A DNA stretch of 34,252 nucleotides from Candidatus Peribacteria bacterium RIFCSPHIGHO2_02_FULL_53_20 (GTDB lineage Bacteria; Patescibacteriota; Gracilibacteria; Peribacterales; Peribacteraceae). Of the stretch, positions 1 to 7,078 are shown piece by piece (position 1 is the first letter of the stretch; each line of letters begins with the position of its first letter). The position numbers and the translations under genes were made by a program. The stretch is from assembly GCA_001787585.1 (NCBI GenBank), contig MFXW01000070.1, forward strand, positions 1 to 34,252, given 5' to 3'. The notes beneath the pieces were generated by a model that ran no database searches, was not told where the DNA came from, and saw only the letters and a list, made by a program, of their open reading frames with translations.

Positions 1-1
1 G

Positions 2-808
2 CATATTCTCGACCACGGCACCGTCAAAGACGACCGCACGGGAACGGGAACATACAGCATCTTCGGCGCGCAGATGCGGTTTGATCTGCAATCAGGATTT
101 CCCATGCTCACAACGAAGAAACTCTCGACGCGTGCCATTATCCATGAACTTCTTTGGTTTCTGATGGGATCGACGAATACCGGTTACCTCAAGGAGAACG
201 GCGTCTCGATCTGGGACGAATGGGCGAGTGAAAAGGGAGATCTCGGACCGGTCTACGGCAAGCAGTGGAGAGCATGGGAAGGACCGAATGGTCGGGTGAT
301 CGATCAGGTCAGTGAAGTCATTGCGCAGATCAAGAAGCGACCGCATTCACGGCGTTTGATTGTTTCTGCATGGAATCCTGCAGATCTTCCAGATGAATCG
401 ATTAGTCCGCAGGCGAATGCAGCGCAAGGGAGGATGGCGTTGGCGCCGTGTCATTGTCTGTTTCAGTTCTATGTCGCAGACAAAAAATTAAGTTGCCAGC
501 TTTATCAGCGCAGTGCGGATGTGTTTCTCGGAGTGCCGTTCAATATCGCTTCCTATTCCTTACTGACGCATATGGTCGCGCAGGTGTGCGGACTCGGTGT
601 GGGGGATTTCGTGCACACATTTGGTGATGTACATTTGTATAAGAATCATGTGGAGCAGGCACGGTTGCAATTATCGCGTGAGCCGAAAGCGCTGCCACAG
701 TTCAAGATCAATCCGGAGGTGAAATCGATCTTTGATTTCCGCTTCGGGGATTTTGAGATCCTCAATTACGATCCGCATCCAGGCATAAAAGCACCGATTT
801 CTGTATAA
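2..808 (+). CDS. thyA: Thymidylate synthase, 5' end cut by window
   Basis: Thymidylate synthase converts dUMP to dTMP using methylenetetrahydrofolate, giving dihydrofolate that the folA product downstream can recycle. The reading frame is open from base 2, so the start codon lies left of the window. The visible 268 residues begin within the conserved N-terminal region ([13 protein letters not shown]). An internal ATG at 74 is not the real start because conserved sequence precedes it. Visible motifs are the catalytic cysteine in [10 protein letters not shown], the dUMP-binding [13 protein letters not shown] stretch, and the [12 protein letters not shown] block near the C-terminus. Only about ten N-terminal residues should be missing compared with the usual 264-residue bacterial enzyme. 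A stem-loop follows the stop codon. Confidence 0.97.
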   Translation, partial: HILDHGTVKDDRTGTGTYSIFGAQMRFDLQSGFPMLTTKKLSTRAIIHELLWFLMGSTNTGYLKENGVSIWDEWASEKGDLGPVYGKQWRAWEGPNGRVIDQVSEVIAQIKKRPHSRRLIVSAWNPADLPDESISPQANAAQGRMALAPCHCLFQFYVADKKLSCQLYQRSADVFLGVPFNIASYSLLTHMVAQVCGLGVGDFVHTFGDVHLYKNHVEQARLQLSREPKALPQFKINPEVKSIFDFRFGDFEILNYDPHPGIKAPISV

Positions 809-813
809 AATAA

Positions 814-834
814 AACCCCCTAAATACGGGGGTT
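814..834 (+). terminator. Stem-loop after thyA
   Basis: AACCCCC (814-820) pairs perfectly with GGGGGTT (828-834) around a 7-nt loop, six bases after the thyA stop. There is no T-run on its 3' side in the plus direction, though an A-rich stretch precedes it. It may be a weak or factor-assisted terminator, so the call rests on position and structure only. Confidence 0.5.
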
Positions 835-851
835 CGAACACCTTTAGTACA

Positions 852-973
852 CAGTACGAATCGTCAATCTAGAGAGAGTGTACGTTTGTACACTTGCCTT
901 GTCAACACACCTTTGTAATGTCCTATTGCCGCCGTTGTGGGGTGGGCATGGTGCGCAGTACGAATCGTCAATC
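852..973 (+). repeat. 18-base direct repeat pair between thyA and folA
   Basis: The 18-mer cagtacgaatcgtcaatc occurs at 852-869 and again at 956-973, exactly and in the same orientation. The second copy supplies the middle loop of the tRNA-like element at 939-1009. Between the copies lies a 7-bp hairpin (AGTGTAC 877-883 with GTACACT 888-894). The arrangement suggests a duplication or insertion scar, or a structured RNA locus. Confidence 0.75.
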
Positions 974-1009
974 GATACTGCGGGGGTTCGAGTCCCCTCC
1001 GCTCCACCA
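939..1009 (+). ncRNA. Truncated tRNA-like element with CCA end
   Basis: A T-arm (GGGGG 982-986, loop TTCGAGT 987-993, CCCCT 994-998) is followed by an acceptor strand CCGCTCC (999-1005), discriminator A and encoded CCA (1007-1009). GGGGTGG at 939-945 can pair with the acceptor strand, with two G-U pairs. Only 36 nt separate acceptor and T-stem, too few for normal D and anticodon arms. Instead CGCAGTA (954-960) pairs with TACTGCG (976-982) around a 15-nt loop; the last base of that stem overlaps the first T-stem base. It could be a decayed tRNA, the 3' relic of a tRNA or tmRNA, or a mini tRNA-like RNA. No anticodon can be assigned. Confidence 0.5.
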
Positions 1010-1032
1010 ACGCGGCGGCGTATAGTACTTCC

Positions 1033-1515
1033 GTGCGCATTTCCCTCATTGCCGCCGCTTCGGAAAACAATGTGATCGGCAATCACGGGAAGATTCCGTG
1101 GGATATTCCTGAGGATCTGCAGCACTTCCGCACGGTCACGCTTGGAAAGCCGATCATTATGGGACGCAAGACGTACGAATCGATCGGGCATCCACTGCCG
1201 AAGCGACAGAATATTGTCATCACGCGGCAGGAGGATTTTGTTGCAGAAGGGTGTGAGGTGGTTTCTTCCTTGGAGGACGCGTTGCGGGTTGCAGGAAAAG
1301 ATCATTCCGAAGAAGTGTTTGTGATTGGGGGAGGGGAAATCTATCGAGAAGCATTACCGAAGGCAGACCGCGTCTATCTCACGCGCGTGCATGCGACGAT
1401 TGAAGGCGATGCATATTTTCCGGAGTTCCATCCAGAGCATTGGGTGGAAGTGAGCAAGGAGAGACATGAGGGTGAGCCGGCATGGACATATTTGGTGTAT
1501 GAAAAAAGGTTATAG
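1033..1515 (+). CDS. folA: Dihydrofolate reductase
   Basis: This enzyme reduces dihydrofolate to tetrahydrofolate with NADPH and completes the cycle with thymidylate synthase. From the GTG at 1033 the protein is 160 residues, matching the family's usual length of about 159. The start MRISLIAAASENNVIG is the canonical DHFR N-terminus. The proton-donor acidic residue is D28 in WDIPEDLQHF, followed by GRKTYESIG and the nucleotide-binding FVIGGGEIYREAL block. The frame stays open further upstream, but that would read through the tRNA-like element, so the GTG is preferred. No clear Shine-Dalgarno site is seen. It lies downstream of thyA on the same strand, across the 224-base structured gap. Confidence 0.95.
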   Translation: MRISLIAAASENNVIGNHGKIPWDIPEDLQHFRTVTLGKPIIMGRKTYESIGHPLPKRQNIVITRQEDFVAEGCEVVSSLEDALRVAGKDHSEEVFVIGGGEIYREALPKADRVYLTRVHATIEGDAYFPEFHPEHWVEVSKERHEGEPAWTYLVYEKRL

Positions 1516-1585
1516 GGGGTAGGGTGTGGGGCGTAGGATAGTTTCTCTGGGATCGGAATTTTGGCTTATATAAAACAAAAAGCAG

Positions 1586-2608
1586 GTGTTCATGCTTTTC
1601 AATTGCCATTATGCTATTGCACTCTTTTTCGGGGTGCACACTGTGCGCGCAATGAACGAGAACCCTACAGCAACGGCAGAGATGGAGGCGCCTCCGATGC
1701 CCATCCTCACGGCGGAGGAACGGCTCCAAAGAGCAACAACATATGCGGATACTCTTGGAGATGTTTCTGGTCAAATCGATAAAGAATTGGCCATTCTGCA
1801 GATTGAAGTACAGCAGGAAATCATCGATGCAAGTGATGGAACTGCGGCGGGTATCCGGCAGACATTGCTGACGCGTCAACAGGTGATCGCACCGCTTGCA
1901 TCGAAATACGGCAGCGTGCAGGTAGCGAACCTAGAGCCCGGAGTCGGCGGTATGGCACCGGTCGGCGGGGAAGTTTCGGAGATTTATGTGAGTGCTGGAC
2001 AGGTGGTGAGTGGTGATTTTCAGGACTTACAGGGAATTTTGGTGCATGAAAAGCGTCACACGGATCAGGTGGATTTGCAAACGGGCGAAGCAGCGACGCT
2101 CATCGTCGATGGTCAAGAAGTGATGGATGACACGGTGCTTCTGGAAGGGGATACAGAGACACATGTGATCGATGTGACCGGATATAATCGGGGCGATCGT
2201 CCTAATGCGGTGTACGGGGAAGGAAAGGAGATTGCCGATGCGATCCAGGTGCACAGTGCGGATACCTGGAATGAAGTGCTTACGAAGACAGGCGACGTGG
2301 AGGCGCTGCAGAATGCCGTGTGGATCAATGGAGTGGAGCAGGAGTCCCTTTCCGGAGATGACATTGCGAAGGAAGCTGATCAAACAGGGTATATGTTCAA
2401 TGAAGCCTTTATCGCTGCGCAAAATAAAGCATGGGCGACCGCGATTGAGAGCGGAAAATTAGAAGCGGAGGAGGTGCAGGAAGTGGCAGATCAACTGGGT
2501 ATCGAGCTTTCTTCCAAGGTGAATCTGGCGATTGCGAGGGTCGCGGCGGATACGCGGAAGATGTATCTGCACGGACCGGCGGAGAGGCAGACGGCGTTGG
2601 CGGCGTGA
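1586..2608 (+). CDS. Exported HExxH-motif protein, possible metallopeptidase
   Basis: I do not recognise the family. The 340-residue product starts at GTG 1586 or, two codons on, ATG 1592. Its first 22 residues (FNCHYAIALFFGVHTVRA) resemble a short signal peptide or anchor. Residues 40-110 are helical and charged. The central part carries HEKRH at H154-H158, an HExxH zinc-binding pattern in the context GILVHEKRHTDQ, with E168 or later acidic residues as possible third ligands. The C-terminal third is helical. An AT-rich TATATAAA stretch just upstream could be a promoter -10. The gene is convergent with folE and separated from it by a short hairpin. An M23 start (1652) is also possible. Peptidase activity is an inference from the motif alone. 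Confidence 0.7.
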   Translation: MFMLFNCHYAIALFFGVHTVRAMNENPTATAEMEAPPMPILTAEERLQRATTYADTLGDVSGQIDKELAILQIEVQQEIIDASDGTAAGIRQTLLTRQQVIAPLASKYGSVQVANLEPGVGGMAPVGGEVSEIYVSAGQVVSGDFQDLQGILVHEKRHTDQVDLQTGEAATLIVDGQEVMDDTVLLEGDTETHVIDVTGYNRGDRPNAVYGEGKEIADAIQVHSADTWNEVLTKTGDVEALQNAVWINGVEQESLSGDDIAKEADQTGYMFNEAFIAAQNKAWATAIESGKLEAEEVQEVADQLGIELSSKVNLAIARVAADTRKMYLHGPAERQTALAA

Positions 2609-2613
2609 TGATT

Positions 2614-2645
2614 GTAGGGGAGACGCAACAGCGTTGCGTCTCTAC
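2614..2645. repeat. GTAG...CTAC palindromic repeat, possible bidirectional terminator
   Basis: GAGACGCAAC (2620-2629) pairs with GTTGCGTCTC (2633-2642) around a 3-nt loop, with GTA and TAC ends outside. It lies between two convergent genes. It shares the GTAG-GAGACG...CGTCTCTAC design with repeats at 16411, 26766 and 27747. Confidence 0.75.
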
Positions 2646-2656
2646 ATGGTTGACGT

Positions 2657-3223
2657 TTATCTTCCAATCAACCGTAAAAATTCTTCCCGCGTCTTTTCAT
2701 CCTTTTTGATCAATCCTTTCACACAGCTGGTGATTGCTTTGGAATGCTGTTTCTCCACGCCCCGCATCATCATGCAAAGGTGCTCGGCTTCGCAGACGAC
2801 GGCGATGCCTTTGGGCTTTAAGACGGATTCCAGTGCATCGCAGATCTGCTGTGTGAGGCGTTCCTGGGTCTGGAGCCTGCGTGCAAACATATCGATAATC
2901 CGGGGGATTTTGCTGAGACCGATGATGTGTTTATTCGGCACGTAGCCCACGTGTACTTTTCCGATGAAGGGGAGCAGATGGTGCTCGCAGAGGCTGTAGC
3001 ATTCGATATCGGTCACGATTACCATACCGTCGGTTTCTGAAGGGAAGAGCGCGCCGTTGACGATCGTTTTCAGATCTTCGTCGTAGCCTTTCGTGAGGAA
3101 TTGAAAAGCTTCTGAGGCGCGTTTGGGGGTCTTTAAGAGCTCTTTGCGCTTGGGGTCTTCGCCGATGGCTTTGAGGAGCTTTTGGAACAGGTCTTGCATG
3201 GTTTCTGATAATGGTATTCCCAT
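2657..3223 (-). CDS. folE: GTP cyclohydrolase I
   Basis: It converts GTP to dihydroneopterin triphosphate, the first step of folate (and pterin) synthesis. From the ATG at 3223 the product is 188 residues, close to short family members of about 190. Zinc-site residues are visible in CEHHLLPF and in the later [13 protein letters not shown] segment. The block [20 protein letters not shown] is diagnostic. The frame runs upstream beyond 3223 but only through a structured repeat, so this ATG is chosen. On the transcript, an AAAGAAAG stretch just before the ATG is the 3' arm of a 14-bp hairpin. That arm may serve as ribosome-binding site and be masked by pairing. It is the last gene of the folB-folK-folE series. 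Confidence 0.97.
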   Translation of the reverse strand: MGIPLSETMQDLFQKLLKAIGEDPKRKELLKTPKRASEAFQFLTKGYDEDLKTIVNGALFPSETDGMVIVTDIECYSLCEHHLLPFIGKVHVGYVPNKHIIGLSKIPRIIDMFARRLQTQERLTQQICDALESVLKPKGIAVVCEAEHLCMMMRGVEKQHSKAITSCVKGLIKKDEKTREEFLRLIGR

Positions 3224-3224
3224 T

Positions 3225-3412
3225 GTACTTTCTTTGTCTGCGCGACAAAGAAAGTACCAAAGAAAGCGCACCGCGCGCCAGAGCTCCTCCGCCCGGCCCT
3301 GTGTCTCGATGGAAACGCCTGCAAGGATTCGGCGTTTCCCTCTCGACTCCGCTGCGGCGGAAAGCAGGGCCTTCCCCCGCACCCCCCGTGGCGCGCGACC
3401 CCGCCGCGGCCT
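3225..3412. repeat. Structured repeat element, copy 1 (folE-folK gap)
   Basis: GTACTTTCTTTGTC (3225-3238) pairs perfectly with GACAAAGAAAGTAC (3244-3257), followed by CAAAGAAAGCGCAC. A nested palindrome comes next: CGCGCGCCA (3272-3280) with TGGCGCGCG (3389-3397), GGCCCTG (3295-3301) with CAGGGCC (3365-3371), and GGAAACGCC (3311-3319) with GGCGTTTCC (3331-3339). It fills nearly the whole gap and abuts the folE start codon. It has the same design as copy 2 at 3922. Confidence 0.85.
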
Positions 3413-3415
3413 TTT

Positions 3416-3910
3416 TTATAAAACTACGAGTGTTTTCACACATGCTTGATTCTTTGTTTTTTTGAACAATTCTTTCCAGGATTTCTTGACGACCGGATGA
3501 GTCGTTTGCGGATCGACAAGTTCACAGAGCGGCTCCAGGACAAAGCGGCGCTCGTGCATTCTTGGGTGGGGGAGGATCAAATCTTTCGTATTGCTGATGA
3601 GGTCTCCATATAGAAGGAGATCCAGATCGATTGTTCGGGGACCGAAGCGGTAGGGAGGGGCTTTGCCGAGAGATTGTTCGATGCTTTGCAGAATCAGATG
3701 GATTTGCTCGGGGGATTTCTCTGTTGTAGCTTGAGCAACAGCATTCAGAAAATCCTCTTGGGTCTCGACTTCGCGGGCGGCAGTGCGGTAGACTGAGGAG
3801 AAGCGGATATCCGGGAGATGCTCGCGGAGCATGGTTGCAGCTTGCCGGAGGTTTTCTTTGGGGGAGATGTTGCTACCGAGGCCGATCAAGATCTGTTGTT
3901 TGGGAGCCAT
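3416..3910 (-). CDS. folK: 2-amino-4-hydroxy-6-hydroxymethyldihydropteridine pyrophosphokinase
   Basis: FolK transfers pyrophosphate from ATP to hydroxymethyl-dihydropterin, the step before dihydropteroate synthase. The ATG at 3910 gives 164 residues, a typical length, beginning MAPKQQILIGLGSNISP. Family hallmarks are the GLGSN start, the RFGPRTIDLDLLLYGD signature with the metal-binding acidic residues, and LPHPRMHERRFVLEPL. An upstream in-frame start at 3946 would encode part of repeat copy 2 and is rejected. Repeat copy 2 begins 11 bases before the start codon. No dihydropteroate synthase (folP) is seen in the window. Confidence 0.95.
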   Translation of the reverse strand: MAPKQQILIGLGSNISPKENLRQAATMLREHLPDIRFSSVYRTAAREVETQEDFLNAVAQATTEKSPEQIHLILQSIEQSLGKAPPYRFGPRTIDLDLLLYGDLISNTKDLILPHPRMHERRFVLEPLCELVDPQTTHPVVKKSWKELFKKTKNQACVKTLVVL

Positions 3911-3921
3911 GCGATAAGAAT

Positions 3922-4068
3922 CTACTTTCTTTTGTCTGCCGGACAAAAGAAAGTAGCAAAGAAAAGCGCACCCACCTTCGTCCGCTGAGGCGGACTACGG
4001 ATGGGCAGGCCCGCTTGCCCGGCGTAGCTCGCAAGCGAAGTCGGGTGGCGCACGGAGCCCACCCGACC
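3922..4068. repeat. Structured repeat element, copy 2 (folK-folB gap)
   Basis: CTACTTTCTTTTGTC (3922-3936) pairs perfectly with GACAAAAGAAAGTAG (3942-3956), followed by CAAAGAAAAGCGCAC. A GC-rich tail has nested arms: CCACCTTCG near 3973-3980 against CGAAG...GGGTGG near 4036-4048, GTCCGC (3980-3985) with GCGGAC (3990-3995), and GGGCA (4003-4007) with TGCCC (4016-4020). The leading hairpin and linker match copy 1 while the tail diverges. It sits just upstream of the folK start codon. Confidence 0.85.
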
Positions 4069-4069
4069 A

Positions 4070-4411
4070 TTATGGTCGTTGGATTGTTGCTTTTACCCCT
4101 CGAACCCCCGGTAGAGGCTCCTTCCACACCGAAACTTTTACGGATTGTGGTTTGTAGGATTTCAGAATCATTTCCGCAATATCCTCTGCCAGTCGTTCGA
4201 TCGTTTTTCGCTCTGTTTTGGCAAGAGCGCGGACAGCATTTGTCAGTTTTTCATAGTCAATGCCCCTAGTGACATCATCAGATTTTCCCACGGGAGAGAG
4301 ATCACCGAGGAGTTCGATGGTCACCAGAATTCGTTGCTCTGTTTTACGTTCCTTCTCTGGGACGCCGATGTGTGTCCAGAGTTCGAGGTCGGTGATGCAG
4401 AGGGAATCCAC
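4070..4411 (-). CDS. folB: Dihydroneopterin aldolase
   Basis: FolB cleaves dihydroneopterin to hydroxymethyl-dihydropterin and glycolaldehyde, feeding FolK. The 113-residue product has the family's usual length. It starts DSLCITDLELWTHIGVPEKER, with the conserved glutamate after the IGV segment, then DYEKLTNAV, the ERLAEDIAE helix, and the C-terminal VSVWKEPLPGV containing the catalytic-type lysine. The start codon is GTG at 4411, only four bases after the stop of the 65-codon ORF upstream. Co-transcription with secD and folK is likely from orientation and spacing. Confidence 0.93.
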   Translation of the reverse strand: MDSLCITDLELWTHIGVPEKERKTEQRILVTIELLGDLSPVGKSDDVTRGIDYEKLTNAVRALAKTERKTIERLAEDIAEMILKSYKPQSVKVSVWKEPLPGVRGVKATIQRP

Positions 4412-4415
4412 AACA

Positions 4416-4613
4416 CTATTCTAGCATCTTGTTTGGCCCTGCCAGAGCAGTGGTATCTGTTTTTGGATGTGGCTGAAGATCACCCAAAATTCTCCAACGG
4501 TAGTTTTTTATTGCATCTCCATGTGATTGGAGATCTCGAAGATCACAGGCATCTCGGATAATGGATCGCCAATCATCGCCGTCATCCAATTCTGAAGAAG
4601 GTAAAGGTGACAT
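4416..4613 (-). CDS. Small hypothetical protein between secD and folB
   Basis: This 65-codon ORF fills the space between the secD stop (23 bases upstream) and the folB start (4 bases downstream). Such a fit is expected for a real operon member. The product is charged and hydrophilic with no signal peptide or membrane segment, and I recognise no family. No Shine-Dalgarno site precedes the ATG. It may instead be a chance ORF in a spacer. Confidence 0.4.
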   Translation of the reverse strand: MSPLPSSELDDGDDWRSIIRDACDLRDLQSHGDAIKNYRWRILGDLQPHPKTDTTALAGPNKMLE

Positions 4614-4636
4614 GTAAGCAGTATATCACATGCCTC

Positions 4637-7066
4637 TTATTCAACTTCCAAGTGTTGCTTCACCCCAAAGAGCTCCATCCGCTCCGCCATCGGTGTTGCG
4701 GCGATCCAGCGTGCAAGCCACTTCGTCACCGTGATTGCGGTGAACATCGAGAGGAAGACTCCAAGCCCCAGAGTGATGGCAAAGCCGCGAACGAGCGAAG
4801 TACCGATCGTGAAGAGAATGGCGCAGGTGATGAGGGTAGAGACGTTTCCATCGCGAATGCTTGGCCATGCTTTTTCGAAGCCGGTTTCCAGTGCGAGTGA
4901 GAAATTGCGACCGCGTCTCAGCTCTTCTTTGATGCGCTCGAAGATGAGCACGTTGGCGTCCACGGCCATGCCGGTACTGAGAATGATGCCCGCCATGCCG
5001 GCGAGTGTGAGCACTACGTACTGACCGGAGAAGAGGAAGAGGGGAATTTTCATCAGGACGAAATAGAGGATTGCGTAGAGGAAGAGCGAAATATCTGCGA
5101 GTACGCCGAGCATGCGGTAGACGAGGAGCATGTAGATCATGAGGAGCACGATGCCGACGACCGCAGCCTGCATGGAGGTGCGCAGGGCATTTGCGCCGAG
5201 TGTGGCCTCTACGGTGCGCTGACCTGACAGGAAGATCGGCGCAGGAATGGCGCCGGTATTCAGATCCTGGGCGAGAAGCCTGGCCTCGTCGAAGTTCTTA
5301 CTGCCCGTAATCACGGCAGAGCCGCCGGAGATTTCTCCTTGGACGACGGGCGCGGAGATGAGATCTCCGCCGACGAAGATCGCGAGGCGCTTGCCGGTGT
5401 TCCTTTTCGTGAGTTCCTGGAAGAGCTTGCCACCTTCGTCATCAAAGAGGATCTGTACAACCGGAATATTGGTCACGGGATCCAGCGTGACGGTGGCCGA
5501 GCGAAAGTGTTTGCCATCGAGTGAGGTGTCTTTCCAGCCTGTCGGCATGAGCGAGAAGAAGATGGAGCGGATATACGCGGCATCTTCGGTGCTCCGCACG
5601 TCGCCCCGCTGGAGCGCACCAAGAATTTCCGTCCCTCGCGAGCCATCGGCATCTTTTGTAAGAATCAGTTCATCGTAACTGGCGATGTCGCTCGTGGAAC
5701 GCACTGCCGAGTCCGTGCGGATGACGTGGTAGCCGAACTGGGTTTCCACAGGAGCGCTTACCTGACCGACTTTTTGAGTGAAAGCGACCTGTTCAAATGC
5801 AGGAAGCATCGATCCGCGACCGATGGGATCGATCTTGCCACCCAGGGCTGCAGAATCGCCGTCGGAGTAGGTGCGAGCCAAACCTTCAAAACTCTTCCCT
5901 GCATCAATTTCCGCTTTGATTCTCTGTGCGAGGATCAGAGCTTCTTCTTTCGTACGCTTCATGGTCGGTTTCGCCTGCGCTGCGCCGGCATACGCAATGA
6001 GAATGTGACTGGCATCCACCTCCTCGCGTCCGGGGACAAAGGAACGCAGGAAGAGGACACGGCTACTACCGTCATCCATGGTGACAGACTGAAGGTCACC
6101 GGGTTTCATACTGCGGACAACGCCGGTGATGCGCGGCGGGATCTTTGCATCCAGAGTGGTTTTCTCATGGGTTTCGTAGGAGGCACCCTCTTCGCGATCG
6201 GCGAGAAGACCGAAGGCCTTCGGCGCCTCATTGATCGTGCGACCGGTTTGCGTCTTTGCACGCGCAATTTCGCTGAGGAAAATTCCATCGACCTGCTGTT
6301 CCACCGGGTTTCCCTCCGCATCCTGACCGGGAACCGTAATGGTCGCATTGCGGCGAAGCACACCGGAGCCGGGTGCTTTATTCCAAAGATCCTCAAGCCC
6401 TTTTGGCAAAGCGTCTTTGAAGTACATCTGTTCGCCGAGGGAAGCCACACCCAATTTGCCGCTCTGGTCTTCCCCGAGCTGCGTGAGCGTGATGCCGCTT
6501 TCACTCAGGCGGCGCTGCGCATTTGCAACAGACTTTTGCACGCCCAGTTTGTATTCCTCCGTCGCCTCTGTGAACTCCTCTTTAAATTCCAGTTTGATCG
6601 TCTTTCCCACGGTCGCGATGCACTGTTGGACATCCACAATGCCCGGACACTCCACGAGGAGGTGCTTTTCCGTGCCGATCGTCGAGGGGGTGATCGTCGC
6701 TTCGCTCACGCCGAGACTGTTGATGCGGCGCTCGAGCACGACACGGATAGCCTCAAGCACGTTGCGTTGCTGCTCTTCGAGTGACACGATCTGCAACTCA
6801 AGTTCGCCGATAGTTTCAGCGGAAGCCCCCTGGGCATGCAGCTTCGCGATCTGCACCTTCAAGGTTTCCTTCTGATCGAGCATCTCCTGTTCAGAAATGC
6901 GGAAATCAAGCTGGGTGCCTCCTGCGAGATCCAAACCGAAGTGGATTCTCGGGGAACGCAATCCCGGAGCCCACTGACGCATGGATTGTGGGAGAGCGAG
7001 GAATGCGATGAGGACTGCGACAATCGCGGTGATGACAGGCCAGACTAGAGAGCGTTGTTTGGGCAT
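4637..7066 (-). CDS. secD: Protein translocase subunit SecD with inserted PPIC prolyl isomerase domain
   Basis: SecD uses the proton motive force to help release secreted proteins on the outer face of the membrane. The 809-residue product is longer than an ordinary SecD of roughly 400-620. TM1 is at 8-28, followed by HFGLDLAGGTQL (42-53) and a P1 region with ERRINSLGVSEATI. A parvulin/PPIC rotamase-like domain follows at about 350-452: VDASHILI, FEGLARTYSDGDSA, GGKIDPIGRGSMLPAFE, then FGYHVI. The P1 head resumes at 520-610 and ends in GAIPAP. TM2-6 cover about 633-782, with the conserved GMAVDANVLIFERIKEE. Residues 310-345 look like the tail of a second, degenerate PPIC unit. No SecF lies nearby. 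Upstream, with a 12-base gap, is a SecD-like lipoprotein gene. Confidence 0.95.
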   Translation of the reverse strand: MPKQRSLVWPVITAIVAVLIAFLALPQSMRQWAPGLRSPRIHFGLDLAGGTQLDFRISEQEMLDQKETLKVQIAKLHAQGASAETIGELELQIVSLEEQQRNVLEAIRVVLERRINSLGVSEATITPSTIGTEKHLLVECPGIVDVQQCIATVGKTIKLEFKEEFTEATEEYKLGVQKSVANAQRRLSESGITLTQLGEDQSGKLGVASLGEQMYFKDALPKGLEDLWNKAPGSGVLRRNATITVPGQDAEGNPVEQQVDGIFLSEIARAKTQTGRTINEAPKAFGLLADREEGASYETHEKTTLDAKIPPRITGVVRSMKPGDLQSVTMDDGSSRVLFLRSFVPGREEVDASHILIAYAGAAQAKPTMKRTKEEALILAQRIKAEIDAGKSFEGLARTYSDGDSAALGGKIDPIGRGSMLPAFEQVAFTQKVGQVSAPVETQFGYHVIRTDSAVRSTSDIASYDELILTKDADGSRGTEILGALQRGDVRSTEDAAYIRSIFFSLMPTGWKDTSLDGKHFRSATVTLDPVTNIPVVQILFDDEGGKLFQELTKRNTGKRLAIFVGGDLISAPVVQGEISGGSAVITGSKNFDEARLLAQDLNTGAIPAPIFLSGQRTVEATLGANALRTSMQAAVVGIVLLMIYMLLVYRMLGVLADISLFLYAILYFVLMKIPLFLFSGQYVVLTLAGMAGIILSTGMAVDANVLIFERIKEELRRGRNFSLALETGFEKAWPSIRDGNVSTLITCAILFTIGTSLVRGFAITLGLGVFLSMFTAITVTKWLARWIAATPMAERMELFGVKQHLEVE

Positions 7067-7078
7067 GATGGAGGGATT

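Noticed and set aside
939-1009. Complete tmRNA
   Set aside because: The 3' end looks tmRNA-like, but 5' and 3' acceptor strands are only 71 bases apart and no tag reading frame or pseudoknot region fits.
844-1305. Minus-strand open frame across the tRNA-like element and folA
   Set aside because: Its peptide includes the EGTRTP type of sequence that appears when a tRNA T-arm is translated in antisense; the rest is antisense to folA.
3123-3465. Plus-strand open frames across repeat copy 1
   Set aside because: They translate the hairpin repeat (LRDKEST-type peptide) and overlap folE and folK in antisense; no protein family.
5726-6784. Long plus-strand open frame (352 codons) opposite secD
   Set aside because: It is antisense to the conserved SecD frame, shows no recognisable motifs, and is explained by codon bias of the real gene.
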